From assembly GCA_013287135.1 (NCBI GenBank), contig JABDEK010000016.1, forward strand, positions 1 to 64,000: a stretch of DNA of 64,000 bases, read 5' to 3'. The first letter of the stretch is position 1. Each line of letters starts with the position of its first letter. Below the pieces are notes generated by a model that was not told the DNA's origin, did not search any database, and saw nothing but the letters and a program-made list of their open reading frames with translations. Both the position numbers and the translations under genes were made by a program. The stretch is from Acidobacteriota bacterium (lineage in GTDB: Bacteria > Acidobacteriota > Terriglobia > Acidiferrales > UBA7541). Positions 43,450-52,953 of the stretch are shown piece by piece.

Positions 43450-43956
43450 ATGGGCTTGAACTCGATTCTCTTTTACTTTTTTGCCGCGCTTGCGGTCGGT
43501 TCGGCGATCTTGATGGTCACGCGCCGAAACGTGGTTCATGGCGCGGTTTATTTAATCACCACGCTGCTGGCGACGGCCGGCGTCTTCCTTCTACGGCAGG
43601 CTGAATTTCTTTTTATAACGCAAGTGATCCTCTATGTCGGCGGCATCATGGTTCTCTTTGTGTTCGTGATTATGCTCGTTAATCTGGACGTCTCGCTTTT
43701 GCAGTATCAATTCAACCGCCAGCGATTTGTAGCTGGTGTGCTGGCTCTGGCGCTGGCTGCGCAATTATTTATCGTCATAAAAATGGGAAAAACATCGCTG
43801 TTTCCGCAGGCGCGCGTTCCGGAAGTCTTGCCCAAGAACACCGAAGCCGTTGCCGATGCGCTTTTCGGACGCTTCATGCTGCCTTTCGAAATTGCATCAA
43901 TTTTGCTTCTCGTGGCCATGATTGGAGCGGTAGTGATGGCGAAGCGGAGGGTGTAA
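43450..43956 (+). CDS. nuoJ: NADH-quinone oxidoreductase subunit J
   Basis: 168 residues with five membrane helices, including the pi-bulge helix segment [20 protein letters not shown] and [19 protein letters not shown]. It lies immediately after nuoH, and its stop overlaps nuoK by one base. The subunit belongs to the proton-transfer chain between the quinone site and the antiporter-like subunits. Confidence 0.93.
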   Translation: MGLNSILFYFFAALAVGSAILMVTRRNVVHGAVYLITTLLATAGVFLLRQAEFLFITQVILYVGGIMVLFVFVIMLVNLDVSLLQYQFNRQRFVAGVLALALAAQLFIVIKMGKTSLFPQARVPEVLPKNTEAVADALFGRFMLPFEIASILLLVAMIGAVVMAKRRV

Positions 43957-44258
43957 TGGTTCCCGTGGATCATTATCTTTGGCTGAGCCTCGCGCTTTTC
44001 ACCATAGGCGTGATCGGTGTGCTCACGCGCCGCAATGTGATCATCATTCTGATGTCCATCGAATTGATTCTGAACGCGGTGAACATCAACCTCGTCGCTT
44101 TCTCGCACATGTTTGGCAACGTGGACGGGCAGGTTTTCGCAATTTTTATCATCACTGACGCAGCCGCCGAAGCCGCCGTCGGGCTTGGCATCATCCTGGC
44201 ATTTTTCCGCAATCGAGAGACGCTGCTCGCCGACGAAATGGACATGTTGAAATGGTGA
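43956..44258 (+). CDS. nuoK: NADH-quinone oxidoreductase subunit K
   Basis: 100 residues, three membrane helices, MrpC-like. The conserved membrane Glu residues appear in [18 protein letters not shown] and in [18 protein letters not shown]. It starts on the nuoJ stop and nuoL follows after ten bases. Confidence 0.95.
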   Translation: MVPVDHYLWLSLALFTIGVIGVLTRRNVIIILMSIELILNAVNINLVAFSHMFGNVDGQVFAIFIITDAAAEAAVGLGIILAFFRNRETLLADEMDMLKW

Positions 44259-44268
44259 AAATCCGAGC

Positions 44269-46338
44269 ATGAACGCGCAGCCATTTTTTCTCGACCACCT
44301 ATGGCTGATCCCGCTTTTCCCGCTGGCCACAGCGGCCGTGATGCTTTTCTGCGGTCGGCGCCTTAGCAATAACATCGTCAGCTGGCTTTGTTCCGGCAGC
44401 GTTTTCCTTTCGTTTATCTTTTCCGTAGGAGCTTTCTTTCAGCTCATCGCCAAGCCTTCCGGTGAACGCATCGCCACCAAGGTTCTGTTCGAGTGGATTC
44501 CCGCCGGCACGTATCACCTGCTCGACGGAAGAATCGCGAAATTCATCGCCGACTGGGGCTTTCAAATCGATCCGTTGTCCTGCGTGATGATCCTCATCGT
44601 CACCGGCGTTGGGTTTCTGATTCACATTTATTCCACCGGTTACATGGCGCACGAAGGCGGCTATTACCGCTTCTTCGGCTATTTAAATCTCTTCATGTTT
44701 TCGATGTTGATGTTGGTGCTGGCCAACAATCTTTTGCTGCTCTTCGTCGGTTGGGAAGGCGTGGGCACCTGCAGCTATCTTTTAATCGGATTCTATTTCC
44801 ACAAGAAGTCCGCTTCCGACGCTGGCAAAAAAGCGTTCATCGTCAACCGCGTGGGCGACGCCGGATTCCTCTTGGGAATTTTTCTTACTTCCGCACTTCT
44901 TGGCACCATTCGCTTCGTTGAGATTGGACCAGCTCTCGCCGCAGGCGGTTTCGCCATCGGCGACCCACGCATTACCGCAATTGCTCTGCTATTTTTCGTA
45001 GGCGCAACAGGAAAGTCAGCGCAGATTCCGCTATACGTCTGGCTACCAGACGCCATGGAAGGCCCCACGCCAGTCAGCGCGCTGATTCACGCCGCCACCA
45101 TGGTCACCGCAGGCGTTTACATGGTCACGCGCACCAACGCCATTTATCAACTTTCGCCCAAAGCCATGGGAGTGGTCGCGCTAACCGGCGCAGTCACAGC
45201 GCTTTTTGCCGCGTCCATGGGCGTGGTGCAGAACGACATCAAGAAAGTTTTGGCTTACTCCACGGTATCCCAGCTCGGCTACATGTTCCTGGCCTGCGGC
45301 GTCGGCGCCTTCACCGCCGGCATTTTCCATTTGATGACGCACGCATTCTTCAAAGGCCTTCTCTTCCTGGCAGCTGGCAGCGTGATTCACGCAGTCTCCG
45401 GCGAGCAGGACATGCGCAAAATGGGCGCGCTCTCGACAAAAATCCCTGTCACCTATTGGACTATGCTGATCGCCGCTCTCGCCATCGCGGGAATTTTCCC
45501 CTTCGCCGGTTTCATCAGCAAAGATTTGATCCTCGGCAAAGCCTACGAGAAAGACGCGCTGCTTTGGGCCATCGGCTATTTCACCGCGGGCATGACCGCG
45601 TTTTATATGTTCCGCTTGATTTTCATGACTTTTCACGGCGCCTCGCGCGTGGACCACGAAGTCGAGCATCCCATTCACGAATCTCCGAAATCGATGCTGG
45701 TCCCGCTGGTGATTTTGGCCGTTCTATCCGTCGTCGGGGGCTGGCTGAGCTGGCCAGAAATTTTTGGCGGCAACAGCCACTTCATCCATTTCCTGTCCAC
45801 TGTAGTCGCCGTTCCGCACGAGGCGCGCATGGAGCCGGTGAAGGGTCCCAGCTCCGCGCACGGAGAACTTTTCCTGATGATGCTTTCTGAAGGCCTGGTG
45901 ATATTGGGAATTTTGTTTGCCTGGCTTCTATACGTGAAGCGCACAGACCTGCCGAATAAAATCGCGCATAGCTTCGGCGGATTCTACCGCCTGGTTTACA
46001 ACAAATATTACGTGGATCAACTTTACGACGCGCTCTTCGTGAATCGCGCAAAAGATCTGGGCCTAGCGTTGGGTGCGTTCGACCGCCGTGTGATCGACGG
46101 CGTGGGGGTGAATGGCGCAGGCTGGCTCGCGCGCGCCATTTCAAAACTTTCCATGTGGTGGGACACCTGGATCGTGGACGGCTCCGTGCGTCTCGGCGCG
46201 CGCATCGTCTGGATTTTCAGTTATCCCGTGCGCCTGATTCAGGACGGGCTGGTGCAAAGCTACATGCTTCTGATCGTAATCGGCTTGATTGGATTTTTCG
46301 GCTACTACCTTTATATGGCGCATCACGCCATACATTAG
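44269..46338 (+). CDS. nuoL: NADH-quinone oxidoreductase subunit L
   Basis: 689 residues, an antiporter-like subunit with about 16 membrane helices and the long lateral helix at the C-terminus. Landmarks are GWEGVGTCSYLLIGFY with the key Glu, PLYVWLPDAMEGPTPVSALIHAATMVTAGVYMV with TM7-8 Lys and His residues, and the KKVLAYSTVSQLGYMF block. It pumps protons at the far end of the membrane arm. The paralogue at 54559-56562 has the same order of motifs. Confidence 0.95.
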   Translation: MNAQPFFLDHLWLIPLFPLATAAVMLFCGRRLSNNIVSWLCSGSVFLSFIFSVGAFFQLIAKPSGERIATKVLFEWIPAGTYHLLDGRIAKFIADWGFQIDPLSCVMILIVTGVGFLIHIYSTGYMAHEGGYYRFFGYLNLFMFSMLMLVLANNLLLLFVGWEGVGTCSYLLIGFYFHKKSASDAGKKAFIVNRVGDAGFLLGIFLTSALLGTIRFVEIGPALAAGGFAIGDPRITAIALLFFVGATGKSAQIPLYVWLPDAMEGPTPVSALIHAATMVTAGVYMVTRTNAIYQLSPKAMGVVALTGAVTALFAASMGVVQNDIKKVLAYSTVSQLGYMFLACGVGAFTAGIFHLMTHAFFKGLLFLAAGSVIHAVSGEQDMRKMGALSTKIPVTYWTMLIAALAIAGIFPFAGFISKDLILGKAYEKDALLWAIGYFTAGMTAFYMFRLIFMTFHGASRVDHEVEHPIHESPKSMLVPLVILAVLSVVGGWLSWPEIFGGNSHFIHFLSTVVAVPHEARMEPVKGPSSAHGELFLMMLSEGLVILGILFAWLLYVKRTDLPNKIAHSFGGFYRLVYNKYYVDQLYDALFVNRAKDLGLALGAFDRRVIDGVGVNGAGWLARAISKLSMWWDTWIVDGSVRLGARIVWIFSYPVRLIQDGLVQSYMLLIVIGLIGFFGYYLYMAHHAIH

Positions 46339-46356
46339 ACAAAGACGAGGGAATGG

Positions 46357-47985
46357 ATGCTTTTCTCCGATAGCCACATTTTAAGCACAATCTTATTCAC
46401 GCCGCTGGTGGGCGCGATTTTGATGCTCTTCATTCCGAGCAACCGTCCCGACCTGCATCGCTGGATGGGAAATATCTTCGGATTTCTCGGACTGGCCGTC
46501 TCGCTGCCGCTGCTGTGGCGCTTTGATTCCGGTCCCCACTCTCCGCGCTTCCAGTTCGTCACAAATCATTCCTGGATTCCTTCGATTGGCGCGCACTTCA
46601 CCTTAGGCCTGGACGGCCTGAGCTACCTCTTAGTGATGCTCACCACCGTCCTCGGCCCGCTCGCGATTCTTTCGTCCTGGTCCGCGATCAAAAAACGGGA
46701 AAAGGAATACTACATCCTGCTTCTCCTGCTGCAGACGGGCATGCTCGGCGTTTTCATGTCCCTCGACTTCGTGCTCTTTTATGTTTTCTGGGAAGTAATG
46801 CTCGTGCCCATGTATTTCCTGATTGGCGTGTGGGGCAGCGAACGACGCCTGTACGCCGCGATCAAGTTTTTCCTTTATACGCTCGCCGGTTCGGTCCTGA
46901 TGTTATTGGCGATTTTGGCCATTTACTACTACCGCGGCACTTTCGACATTCGAGAAATCCTGATTCATCCATTCACTCCGCAATACGGATGGCTGGAGAA
47001 ATGGCTGTTCTGGGGATTCTTTTTCGCCTTCGCCATCAAAGTTCCCATGTTCCCCTTCCACACCTGGTTGCCCGACGCGCACACCGAAGCCCCCACGGCA
47101 GGTTCCGTCATCCTCGCCGGCGTGCTGTTGAAAATGGGCACCTACGGTTTCTTGCGCTTCTCCGTTCCGATGTTTCCCGACGCCACGGTCAAATATCGTT
47201 GGATCATCATCCTCCTGTCGTTGCTCGGAATCGTCTACGGCGCTTTAGTCTGCATGATGCAGAAGGACATGAAAAAACTTATCGCCTATTCTTCGGTGAG
47301 CCATATGGGCTTTTGCACCCTGGGCATTTTCGCGCTCACTCCGCTCGGCCTTTCCGGCAGCATCATCCAGCAGCTCAACCACGGAATTTCCACCGGCGGC
47401 CTGTTCTTGATCGTAGGCATGCTTTACGAGCGCAGGCACACGCGTTTGATCTCCGAATTTGGCGGACTCGCGACGCCGATGCCGAATTTCGCCGTGCTAT
47501 ATCTGATTATTACTCTGAGCTCTCTGGGTATGCCTTTGTTGAACGGTTTCATTGGTGAGTTCACAATCTTGCGAGGCGTGTTTGAAGTCAGTTGGAAGTG
47601 GGCCGCCTGGGGCGTGCTCGGGGTAATTCTCGGTGCAGCATACTTGCTCTGGCTGTATCAACGCGTGATGTTCGGCAATGTGACAAATCCTGCAAACGAA
47701 CTTTTGCCCGACCTCAACATGCGCGAGTACGCAACCGTACTTCCGCTCGTCGCGCTGGCATTCTGGATCGGAATTTATCCCAAGCCGCTATTCGATATTC
47801 TCGATAAGCCCGTGCACGAATTAGTTGAGCGCGTGAACCCCGGCTACTATTCCGCGCCTGAGCTCATTCCGCCCGCAGCGTCCCCGGCGGAGCAGCCCAC
47901 TTCGATAGTGCTACCTGCAAAGGCGCCATTGGCACAAATGGCGATATTGCCGCCACCGTCTTCTTCTTCCGTTGAGGTCAGGTAG
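46357..47985 (+). CDS. nuoM: NADH-quinone oxidoreductase subunit M
   Basis: 542 residues, an antiporter-like subunit with 14 helices. Conserved segments: FYVFWEVMLVPMYFLIGVWG with the catalytic Glu, FPFHTWLPDAHTEAPTAGSV, and KKLIAYSSVSHMGFCTLGIF. A Pro/Ala-rich tail of about 45 residues (IPPAASPAEQPTS and PPPSSSSVEVR) follows the last helix and has no counterpart in standard NuoM. It starts 18 bases after nuoL. Confidence 0.95.
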   Translation: MLFSDSHILSTILFTPLVGAILMLFIPSNRPDLHRWMGNIFGFLGLAVSLPLLWRFDSGPHSPRFQFVTNHSWIPSIGAHFTLGLDGLSYLLVMLTTVLGPLAILSSWSAIKKREKEYYILLLLLQTGMLGVFMSLDFVLFYVFWEVMLVPMYFLIGVWGSERRLYAAIKFFLYTLAGSVLMLLAILAIYYYRGTFDIREILIHPFTPQYGWLEKWLFWGFFFAFAIKVPMFPFHTWLPDAHTEAPTAGSVILAGVLLKMGTYGFLRFSVPMFPDATVKYRWIIILLSLLGIVYGALVCMMQKDMKKLIAYSSVSHMGFCTLGIFALTPLGLSGSIIQQLNHGISTGGLFLIVGMLYERRHTRLISEFGGLATPMPNFAVLYLIITLSSLGMPLLNGFIGEFTILRGVFEVSWKWAAWGVLGVILGAAYLLWLYQRVMFGNVTNPANELLPDLNMREYATVLPLVALAFWIGIYPKPLFDILDKPVHELVERVNPGYYSAPELIPPAASPAEQPTSIVLPAKAPLAQMAILPPPSSSSVEVR

Positions 47986-47987
47986 AG

Positions 47988-49499
47988 ATGCAAGTACCGT
48001 GGCAGGATGTTTTCGAGCAAACACGCCGCGATTTCGTTTTCATCTTGCCGGAAGCGATGCTCGCCTGCTTTGGTCTAGCCACCTTGCTTCTCGATTTCTT
48101 CTTGACCAAAAAAGAGAAGTCCTGGAATTCGTTGACGGCCATGTTGGGTGTCGCGTTCAGCGGCGGCGCGCTCGTATTGATGTACAAGATGCAGGGCCAA
48201 GCTTACGCCTTCAGCAATTCCATCATCATCGATCCGTTTTTCATCTTCTTCGGATTTATTTTCCTGGCTTCCACCGCGCTCGTAATTTTGATTTCCGTGA
48301 AATACATGGAAATCGAGAAAGAGCAACACGGCGAATACTACGCGCTGATGCTTTTCGCCACAGTCGGCATGATGTTTCTGGCCTGCGGCAACGACTTAAT
48401 CGTCCTTTTCGTCGCGCTGGAAACCATGGCGCTAAGTTTCTACGTGCTCACCGGATTTTTGCGCCGCGACCGCAAGTCCAACGAAGCCGCACTGAAATAC
48501 GTGCTGCTAGGCGCCTTCAGCTCCGGCATCCTGGCTTACGGCTTCTCAATCCTGTACGGAATCTCCGGGTCCACGAACCTGATAGTGATCGCCAACGCCA
48601 TCACTGAACGCAGCACGCGTTACGGGCACGGCGACGTCCTCACGATTCTAGCTCTCGGTACAGTATCGGCCGGCGTATTCTTTAAAATTGCGGCGGTTCC
48701 GTTCCATCAATGGGCGCCGGACGTTTACGAAGGTGCGCCCACTCCCATCAGCGCCTACGTCAGCGTCGCTTCCAAAGCTGCCAGCTTCGCGCTTCTGCTG
48801 CGTCTCTTCCTCACCGTTTTCTGGCCGGTCAACCTAGACTGGGTTGTCGTGATGGAAGCAGTCGCGGTTCTTTCGCTAACCGTGGGCACGCTGGCCGCCA
48901 TCACTCAGTCAAATATAAAACGCCTGCTCGCTTATTCTTCCATCACGCAGGTCGGTTACATCCTGCTCGGCCTGGTCGCCTCGGTGAATTCCGATGGCAC
49001 GCTCCACGAGCGCGGCTTGCAAGCCATGGCTTTCTATCTTTTCGTATACGCCTTTTTCAACACCGGCGCTTTCGCCATCGTGATTCTGTTGCGCCACAAA
49101 GGTGTGATCGGCGACGACGTCGACGACTTGAACGGCCTCATCCAGCGCAACCCAGGCGCCGCAGTCTTGATGCTGATTTTCCTGCTGTCGCTCGCAGGAA
49201 TTCCGCCCACCGCAGGCTTCTTCGCCAAGCTTCTTGTTTTCTGGGCGCTCATAGAGACGGGGCATACCTATCTGGCGGTCTTGTCAGTTCTGTATATTTT
49301 GCCCGCGGTTTACTATTACTTCCGCCTGGTAGCGGCGATGTGGGTAAAAGAATCCACCGATCCCGTGCGCCCGGTGATTTCGCTAGCACAGAAGTTTGCG
49401 TTTGCAGCGATGGTAATGGTCACGCTGGCCGCCGGAATTTTCCCGGAACAGTTCCTGCGCTTCGCCACTTATTCCTTGCTGATCCCGTTCGGACGCTGA
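47988..49499 (+). CDS. nuoN: NADH-quinone oxidoreductase subunit N
   Basis: 503 residues, the third antiporter-like subunit. It has FVALETMALSFYVLTGFLRRD with Glu, FHQWAPDVYEGAPTPISAY and KRLLAYSSITQVGYILLG. It starts two bases after nuoM and closes the plus-strand complex I set. The Fo genes start 12 bases after its stop, so respiratory complex and ATP synthase subunits are probably on one mRNA. Confidence 0.95.
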   Translation: MQVPWQDVFEQTRRDFVFILPEAMLACFGLATLLLDFFLTKKEKSWNSLTAMLGVAFSGGALVLMYKMQGQAYAFSNSIIIDPFFIFFGFIFLASTALVILISVKYMEIEKEQHGEYYALMLFATVGMMFLACGNDLIVLFVALETMALSFYVLTGFLRRDRKSNEAALKYVLLGAFSSGILAYGFSILYGISGSTNLIVIANAITERSTRYGHGDVLTILALGTVSAGVFFKIAAVPFHQWAPDVYEGAPTPISAYVSVASKAASFALLLRLFLTVFWPVNLDWVVVMEAVAVLSLTVGTLAAITQSNIKRLLAYSSITQVGYILLGLVASVNSDGTLHERGLQAMAFYLFVYAFFNTGAFAIVILLRHKGVIGDDVDDLNGLIQRNPGAAVLMLIFLLSLAGIPPTAGFFAKLLVFWALIETGHTYLAVLSVLYILPAVYYYFRLVAAMWVKESTDPVRPVISLAQKFAFAAMVMVTLAAGIFPEQFLRFATYSLLIPFGR

Positions 49500-49511
49500 G
49501 GGCGATACGCT

Positions 49512-49766
49512 ATGGCTTCACAAGATCCCTCTCCGCGCAAACGATCAACCGGCTCTTCTCCAATGGCCTTGGCCATGGAGCTCCCGTTCCTTTTGGCAGG
49601 TGGCGCTCTGGTCGGCGGTCTATTCGGTTATCTATTGGACCGCTGGCTGCACACAAAACCCTTTCTGATGATCGTGCTAGGCGCCGTCGGCTTCGCGGCT
49701 GGTTTGCGCGACATGCTGAAGAGGTTGCAAAAAAGTGACAGCAACGACACGGGAAAATCCGGATGA
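49512..49766 (+). CDS. AtpZ/AtpQ-type small ATP synthase accessory protein
   Basis: 84 residues with two membrane helices (LPFLLAGGALVGGLFGYLLDRW and FLMIVLGAVGFAAGLRDM), a Ser/Arg-rich N-terminus and a polar tail. It matches the AtpZ family of small proteins that precede atpI and atpB in many operons. A role in Fo assembly or Mg2+ handling has been proposed for AtpZ/AtpI. Its 3' end overlaps the next gene by 32 bases. Confidence 0.8.
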   Translation: MASQDPSPRKRSTGSSPMALAMELPFLLAGGALVGGLFGYLLDRWLHTKPFLMIVLGAVGFAAGLRDMLKRLQKSDSNDTGKSG

Positions 49767-50166
49767 GGCCAGCCATGCGCGAATCTCTCAGCGAATCGCC
49801 TGGCTGATACTAGTTTTAGGCTTCCTCGCAGCCGCCGCTGTATTCGTCACTAAATCGCGGCGCGCCGGCGCTGGCATTGCCATCGGAACTTTTCTTTCCT
49901 GGTTGAATTTTCGCTGGTTAGAGCAGTCCCTCGGCGTAGTTGCAATCGTCACAACCGCGAAAGCAGGAACCGCGCAAGCCCGCACGCCAGCCAGCTTTTA
50001 CTGGAAGATTGGCGGCCGCTACGTCTTGATAGCGGCCGTTATCTATGTTACTGTTCACTACTTTGCAGTACCCCTCTTGTCGGAGCTTGTGGGCCTTCTT
50101 TCGCTCGGAGCGGGCGCAATTGTGGGAAGTCTTTACGAAGTCTTTCGGGACCTGAATAACGAATGA
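49735..50166 (+). CDS. atpI: AtpI-like ATP synthase protein I
   Basis: 143 residues from GTG 49735 with four membrane helices, including RAGAGIAIGTFLSWLNFRWL and GRYVLIAAVIYVTVHYFAV. The pattern is that of the ATP synthase I chain family, thought to assist c-ring assembly. The start lies inside the atpZ-like gene, and the stop overlaps atpB by four bases (ATGA), so translation is coupled from atpZ through atpB. Confidence 0.8.
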   Translation: MTATTRENPDEASHARISQRIAWLILVLGFLAAAAVFVTKSRRAGAGIAIGTFLSWLNFRWLEQSLGVVAIVTTAKAGTAQARTPASFYWKIGGRYVLIAAVIYVTVHYFAVPLLSELVGLLSLGAGAIVGSLYEVFRDLNNE

Positions 50167-50978
50167 ACGAACACCTAAACTGGTTTACGCTCCTGCTAAA
50201 CAAGCTTTTTGGCCACGCCGTACTCGCCGTTATGGCCGCTCTGAAAATCGCGCCTAGGGATCCCGCGTATCCTATTCCAAACTTTGTGGCCGCTTCGGCG
50301 CTCGTTTGCTTGCTGGCTGTAGTGTTTTTTCTTTGGCTCCGGCCAAGAATTTCTGCTGACCGCCCTGGGGCTACCCAGCAAGTAATGGAACTTCTGCTCG
50401 CGAACCCCATGGGCGTCGGAATTCGCGATTTGCTCGATGAAAACGTCGGTCACCAAGGGCGCGAGTATCTGCCCATGGTTGGCGCGATTTCCATTTTTGT
50501 TTTATTTGCCAACGCCATCAGCCTGGTGCCTATTTTTCTTTCCCCGACCGGGCATCCAAGTGTCCCTCTCGCGTGCGCTATTCTCACGTTTGCTTACTAT
50601 AACTGGCTTGGTTTAAAGCACCACGGGCCCATCGGCTACGCAAAACATTTTGCCGGCCCCGTTTGGTGGCTCTCCTGGCTCATTTTTCCGGTTGAAATCA
50701 TCAGCCACACCGCGCGTTTGCTCTCGCTTACCGTCCGCTTGTGGGCCAATATTTTCGCCAGTGAACTGATCTACGTAATCTTCCTGGGACTTTTCATGAC
50801 GCCCGCTCTGGTCATAGGGCGAAACCATCCAGTCTTGGGCTTGATTCTGGGGATCTTTCCCGCAGTTTTTCCCGTGGCTTTTATGGCGCTGCATCTTTTC
50901 GTTGCAGTCGTGCAGGCCTTTGTGTTCACGATTCTTCCCGCTCTTTATATCGGAATGGCAACTTCAGAGGAGCATTAA
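50163..50978 (+). CDS. atpB: ATP synthase Fo subunit a
   Basis: 271 residues, five or six membrane helices. The essential Arg is in LLSLTVRLWANIFASEL (the usual text is RLxxN), and the C-terminal helix AVVQAFVFTILPALYIG carries the conserved Gln. It conducts ions to the c ring. A long N-terminal part with a periplasmic segment is normal. atpE follows after 90 bases. Confidence 0.95.
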   Translation: MNEHLNWFTLLLNKLFGHAVLAVMAALKIAPRDPAYPIPNFVAASALVCLLAVVFFLWLRPRISADRPGATQQVMELLLANPMGVGIRDLLDENVGHQGREYLPMVGAISIFVLFANAISLVPIFLSPTGHPSVPLACAILTFAYYNWLGLKHHGPIGYAKHFAGPVWWLSWLIFPVEIISHTARLLSLTVRLWANIFASELIYVIFLGLFMTPALVIGRNHPVLGLILGIFPAVFPVAFMALHLFVAVVQAFVFTILPALYIGMATSEEH

Positions 50979-51068
50979 TCCGGCTTCATCGTTGCCCAGT
51001 GTGATCCCGGCTGCTTGAGGATGACGGGAGCCACCTCCTGGAAGCGCTTTATAAAAAAGGAGAAACAA

Positions 51069-51386
51069 GTGAAAAAAGTCACAGCGTTGATGTTCATGTT
51101 GTTTGTTTCCGCCAGCATGGCATTGCCCGCATTCGCTCAGGCTGCCGAAAAACCACCGGAGCACGTTGCTCGCTGGATCGTACTTGCGGCCGGTGGCTCC
51201 ATGGCTATTGCAGCTTCGTTTTGCGGCATCGCACAGTCTCGTGTAGCCGCAGCCGCTTGCGAAGGAATGGCCCGCAATCCTTCGGCAGCAGGCGCCATTC
51301 GAACGGCCATGATTCTCGGATTGGTCTTCATCGAGACTCTGGCGCTGTTCACCCTCGCTATCGTTTTCGCAAAAGTCGGCTATTAA
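51069..51386 (+). CDS. atpE: ATP synthase Fo subunit c with an N-terminal signal-like extension
   Basis: 105 residues from GTG 51069, chosen because AAGGAG lies six bases before it; no ATG is suitable. The first 25 residues (LMFMLFVSASMALPAFAQA) look like a cleavable signal peptide, an addition known from some bacterial c subunits. Two helices follow: AAGGSMAIAASFCGIAQSRV with a Gln at the position of the Na+ ligand Q32 of Ilyobacter, then the RNP loop and MILGLVFIETLALFTLAIVF with the ion-binding Glu followed by Thr. The Gln and Glu-Thr are compatible with Na+ coordination, but position 70 is Phe, so H+ or Na+ cannot be decided. No atpF, H, A, G, D or C follows; the rest of the synthase lies elsewhere. 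Confidence 0.93.
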   Translation: MKKVTALMFMLFVSASMALPAFAQAAEKPPEHVARWIVLAAGGSMAIAASFCGIAQSRVAAAACEGMARNPSAAGAIRTAMILGLVFIETLALFTLAIVFAKVGY

Positions 51387-51399
51387 AACGTGAGTCTTG

Positions 51400-51445
51400 A
51401 AGCCCGGAGGTTCGCCGCAAGCGAGCTTCCGGGCTTTTTGTTTTT
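51400..51445 (+). terminator. Rho-independent terminator after atpE
   Basis: AAGCCCGGA (51400-51408) pairs with TCCGGGCTT (51428-51436), a 9-bp GC-rich stem with a 19-base loop, followed by a T-tract to 51445. The minus-strand side lacks a T-tract, so it serves only the plus-strand nuo-atp transcript. Confidence 0.88.
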
Positions 51446-51477
51446 ATGGCCGTTGATAAATTAATGAGATCGGTGAA

Positions 51478-52953
51478 TTAACGCAGGTAAATTGAATCCG
51501 CAGCTACTTTGGCAAGTTCGAGAACGCGCGCGGGAAATATGCCAAGATACAGCGTCCCAACAGCCGCGATAGCGAGAGCGAATGCGAGTGTAGGCGCCAC
51601 TTTGGACGGCAGGTACTCCTTCGAGGGCTCCCAGAAATACATCGCCACGATCACGCGCAAGTAATAATAAGCGCCGATTACACTGTTGATGGCAGCGATC
51701 ACCACCAGCCACACAACCTTCGAATCCAGCGCGGCCTGAAACGCAAAAAGTTTGCCCAGGAATCCGCCGGTTGCTGGCAATCCCAGCAGCGAAAGTAGAA
51801 AGAGCGAAAAACAGATCGCCAGCACCGGCTGTCTGCCTCCCAATCCCGCGTAATCGGTAATTTCCAGCCGCTTTTCGCCTGGCTGCCCCAGATGCGCGAT
51901 CACCAGGAATGCGCCAATCTTCATCAGCGCGTACGCAGCCAGATAAAAAAGAACCGCCGCAATTCCGATATCGGTCCCCGCAGCGAACGCGACCAAAATG
52001 TAACCGGCGTGCGCTATGGACGAATACGCTAGCATGCGCTTCACGTTCGTTTGCACCAGCGCCGCGAAATTCCCAACGATCATCGTCAGCACCGCGGAAA
52101 TCCAGACGGCCCAGAACCAGAAATTTCCCGCCGTGCCAAAAGACACGTAGAAAATCCTCAGCATCACTGCGAAAGTCGCAGCCTTCGGTCCCGACGCTAG
52201 CAACGCGGTCACCGGTGTGGGCGAGCCTTCATAAACATCGGGCGCGTAAACCTGGAATGGAGCAACCACTACTTTAAATCCCAGCCCCACGAACATCAGT
52301 GCTAGCCCCAATATTGCAAGCGATGCAACTTGTCCCTGGTCGGCCATCATTTTCTGCAGTGCGTCGGCAATCAGATCAATGCGCGTGGTGCCCGTCGCGC
52401 CATACACCATGGCGATGCCGTACAGAAAAAATGCCGTAGCGAACGATCCCAGCACAAAATATTTCAACGACGCTTCGTTCGACTTGATCGCTTTTCGCCG
52501 GAAGCCGGCCAGAACGTAAGTGGAAATTGAGCTCATTTCGAGACCGATAAACGCAGTAACCAGTTCGTTCGCTCCCGCAAGGATTCCCATCCCTGCAGTT
52601 GCGAACAACACTAGCGCATAATATTCCCCACGTTGGATGTTCTCTTCGTCCAAATAATTGAACGAGCCCAGAATCGCCAGCGCTGCAGCCCCCATCACCA
52701 CCAGGTGCACAAAAATGCTGAACGAATCCGCTCGAATCAAATTGCTGTAAGCGTTGCCGGGATCGTGCGCCATGAAATGCACCCCGAGCAAACCGCCCAG
52801 CGCGCCGATGAAAGCAAGCCAGCCAAGCGCACGCTTGTGCGCAGCTTGGACGAACGCGTCGGCGACCATAATCACTATGCCAAACGCGCAAAGGATTATT
52901 TCCGGGGCGAGCCGGTGGAAATTCTCGATTTGTTCGCTGGGGAACGGAGTCAC
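51478..52953 (-). CDS. nuoN: NADH-quinone oxidoreductase subunit N (second copy)
   Basis: 491 residues, antiporter-like. IGLEMSSISTYVLAGFRRKA with Glu, VYAPDVYEGSPTPVTALLAS and KRMLAYSSIAHAGYILVAFA are the family blocks. It differs clearly from the plus-strand nuoN (for example APFQVYAPD against VPFHQWAPD), so the two are old paralogues, not a recent duplication. It is the last gene of the minus-strand operon; its ATG overlaps nuoM by four bases. The stop is 92 bases from the convergent atpE stop. Confidence 0.95.
   Translation of the reverse strand: MTPFPSEQIENFHRLAPEIILCAFGIVIMVADAFVQAAHKRALGWLAFIGALGGLLGVHFMAHDPGNAYSNLIRADSFSIFVHLVVMGAAALAILGSFNYLDEENIQRGEYYALVLFATAGMGILAGANELVTAFIGLEMSSISTYVLAGFRRKAIKSNEASLKYFVLGSFATAFFLYGIAMVYGATGTTRIDLIADALQKMMADQGQVASLAILGLALMFVGLGFKVVVAPFQVYAPDVYEGSPTPVTALLASGPKAATFAVMLRIFYVSFGTAGNFWFWAVWISAVLTMIVGNFAALVQTNVKRMLAYSSIAHAGYILVAFAAGTDIGIAAVLFYLAAYALMKIGAFLVIAHLGQPGEKRLEITDYAGLGGRQPVLAICFSLFLLSLLGLPATGGFLGKLFAFQAALDSKVVWLVVIAAINSVIGAYYYLRVIVAMYFWEPSKEYLPSKVAPTLAFALAIAAVGTLYLGIFPARVLELAKVAADSIYLR

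Noticed and set aside
39746-49499. Hidden nuoB or nuoI gene in the plus-strand operon
   Set aside because: I looked for CxxCxxCxxxCP and NuoB Cys motifs in all gaps; the genes are separated by at most 139 bases and none occurs.
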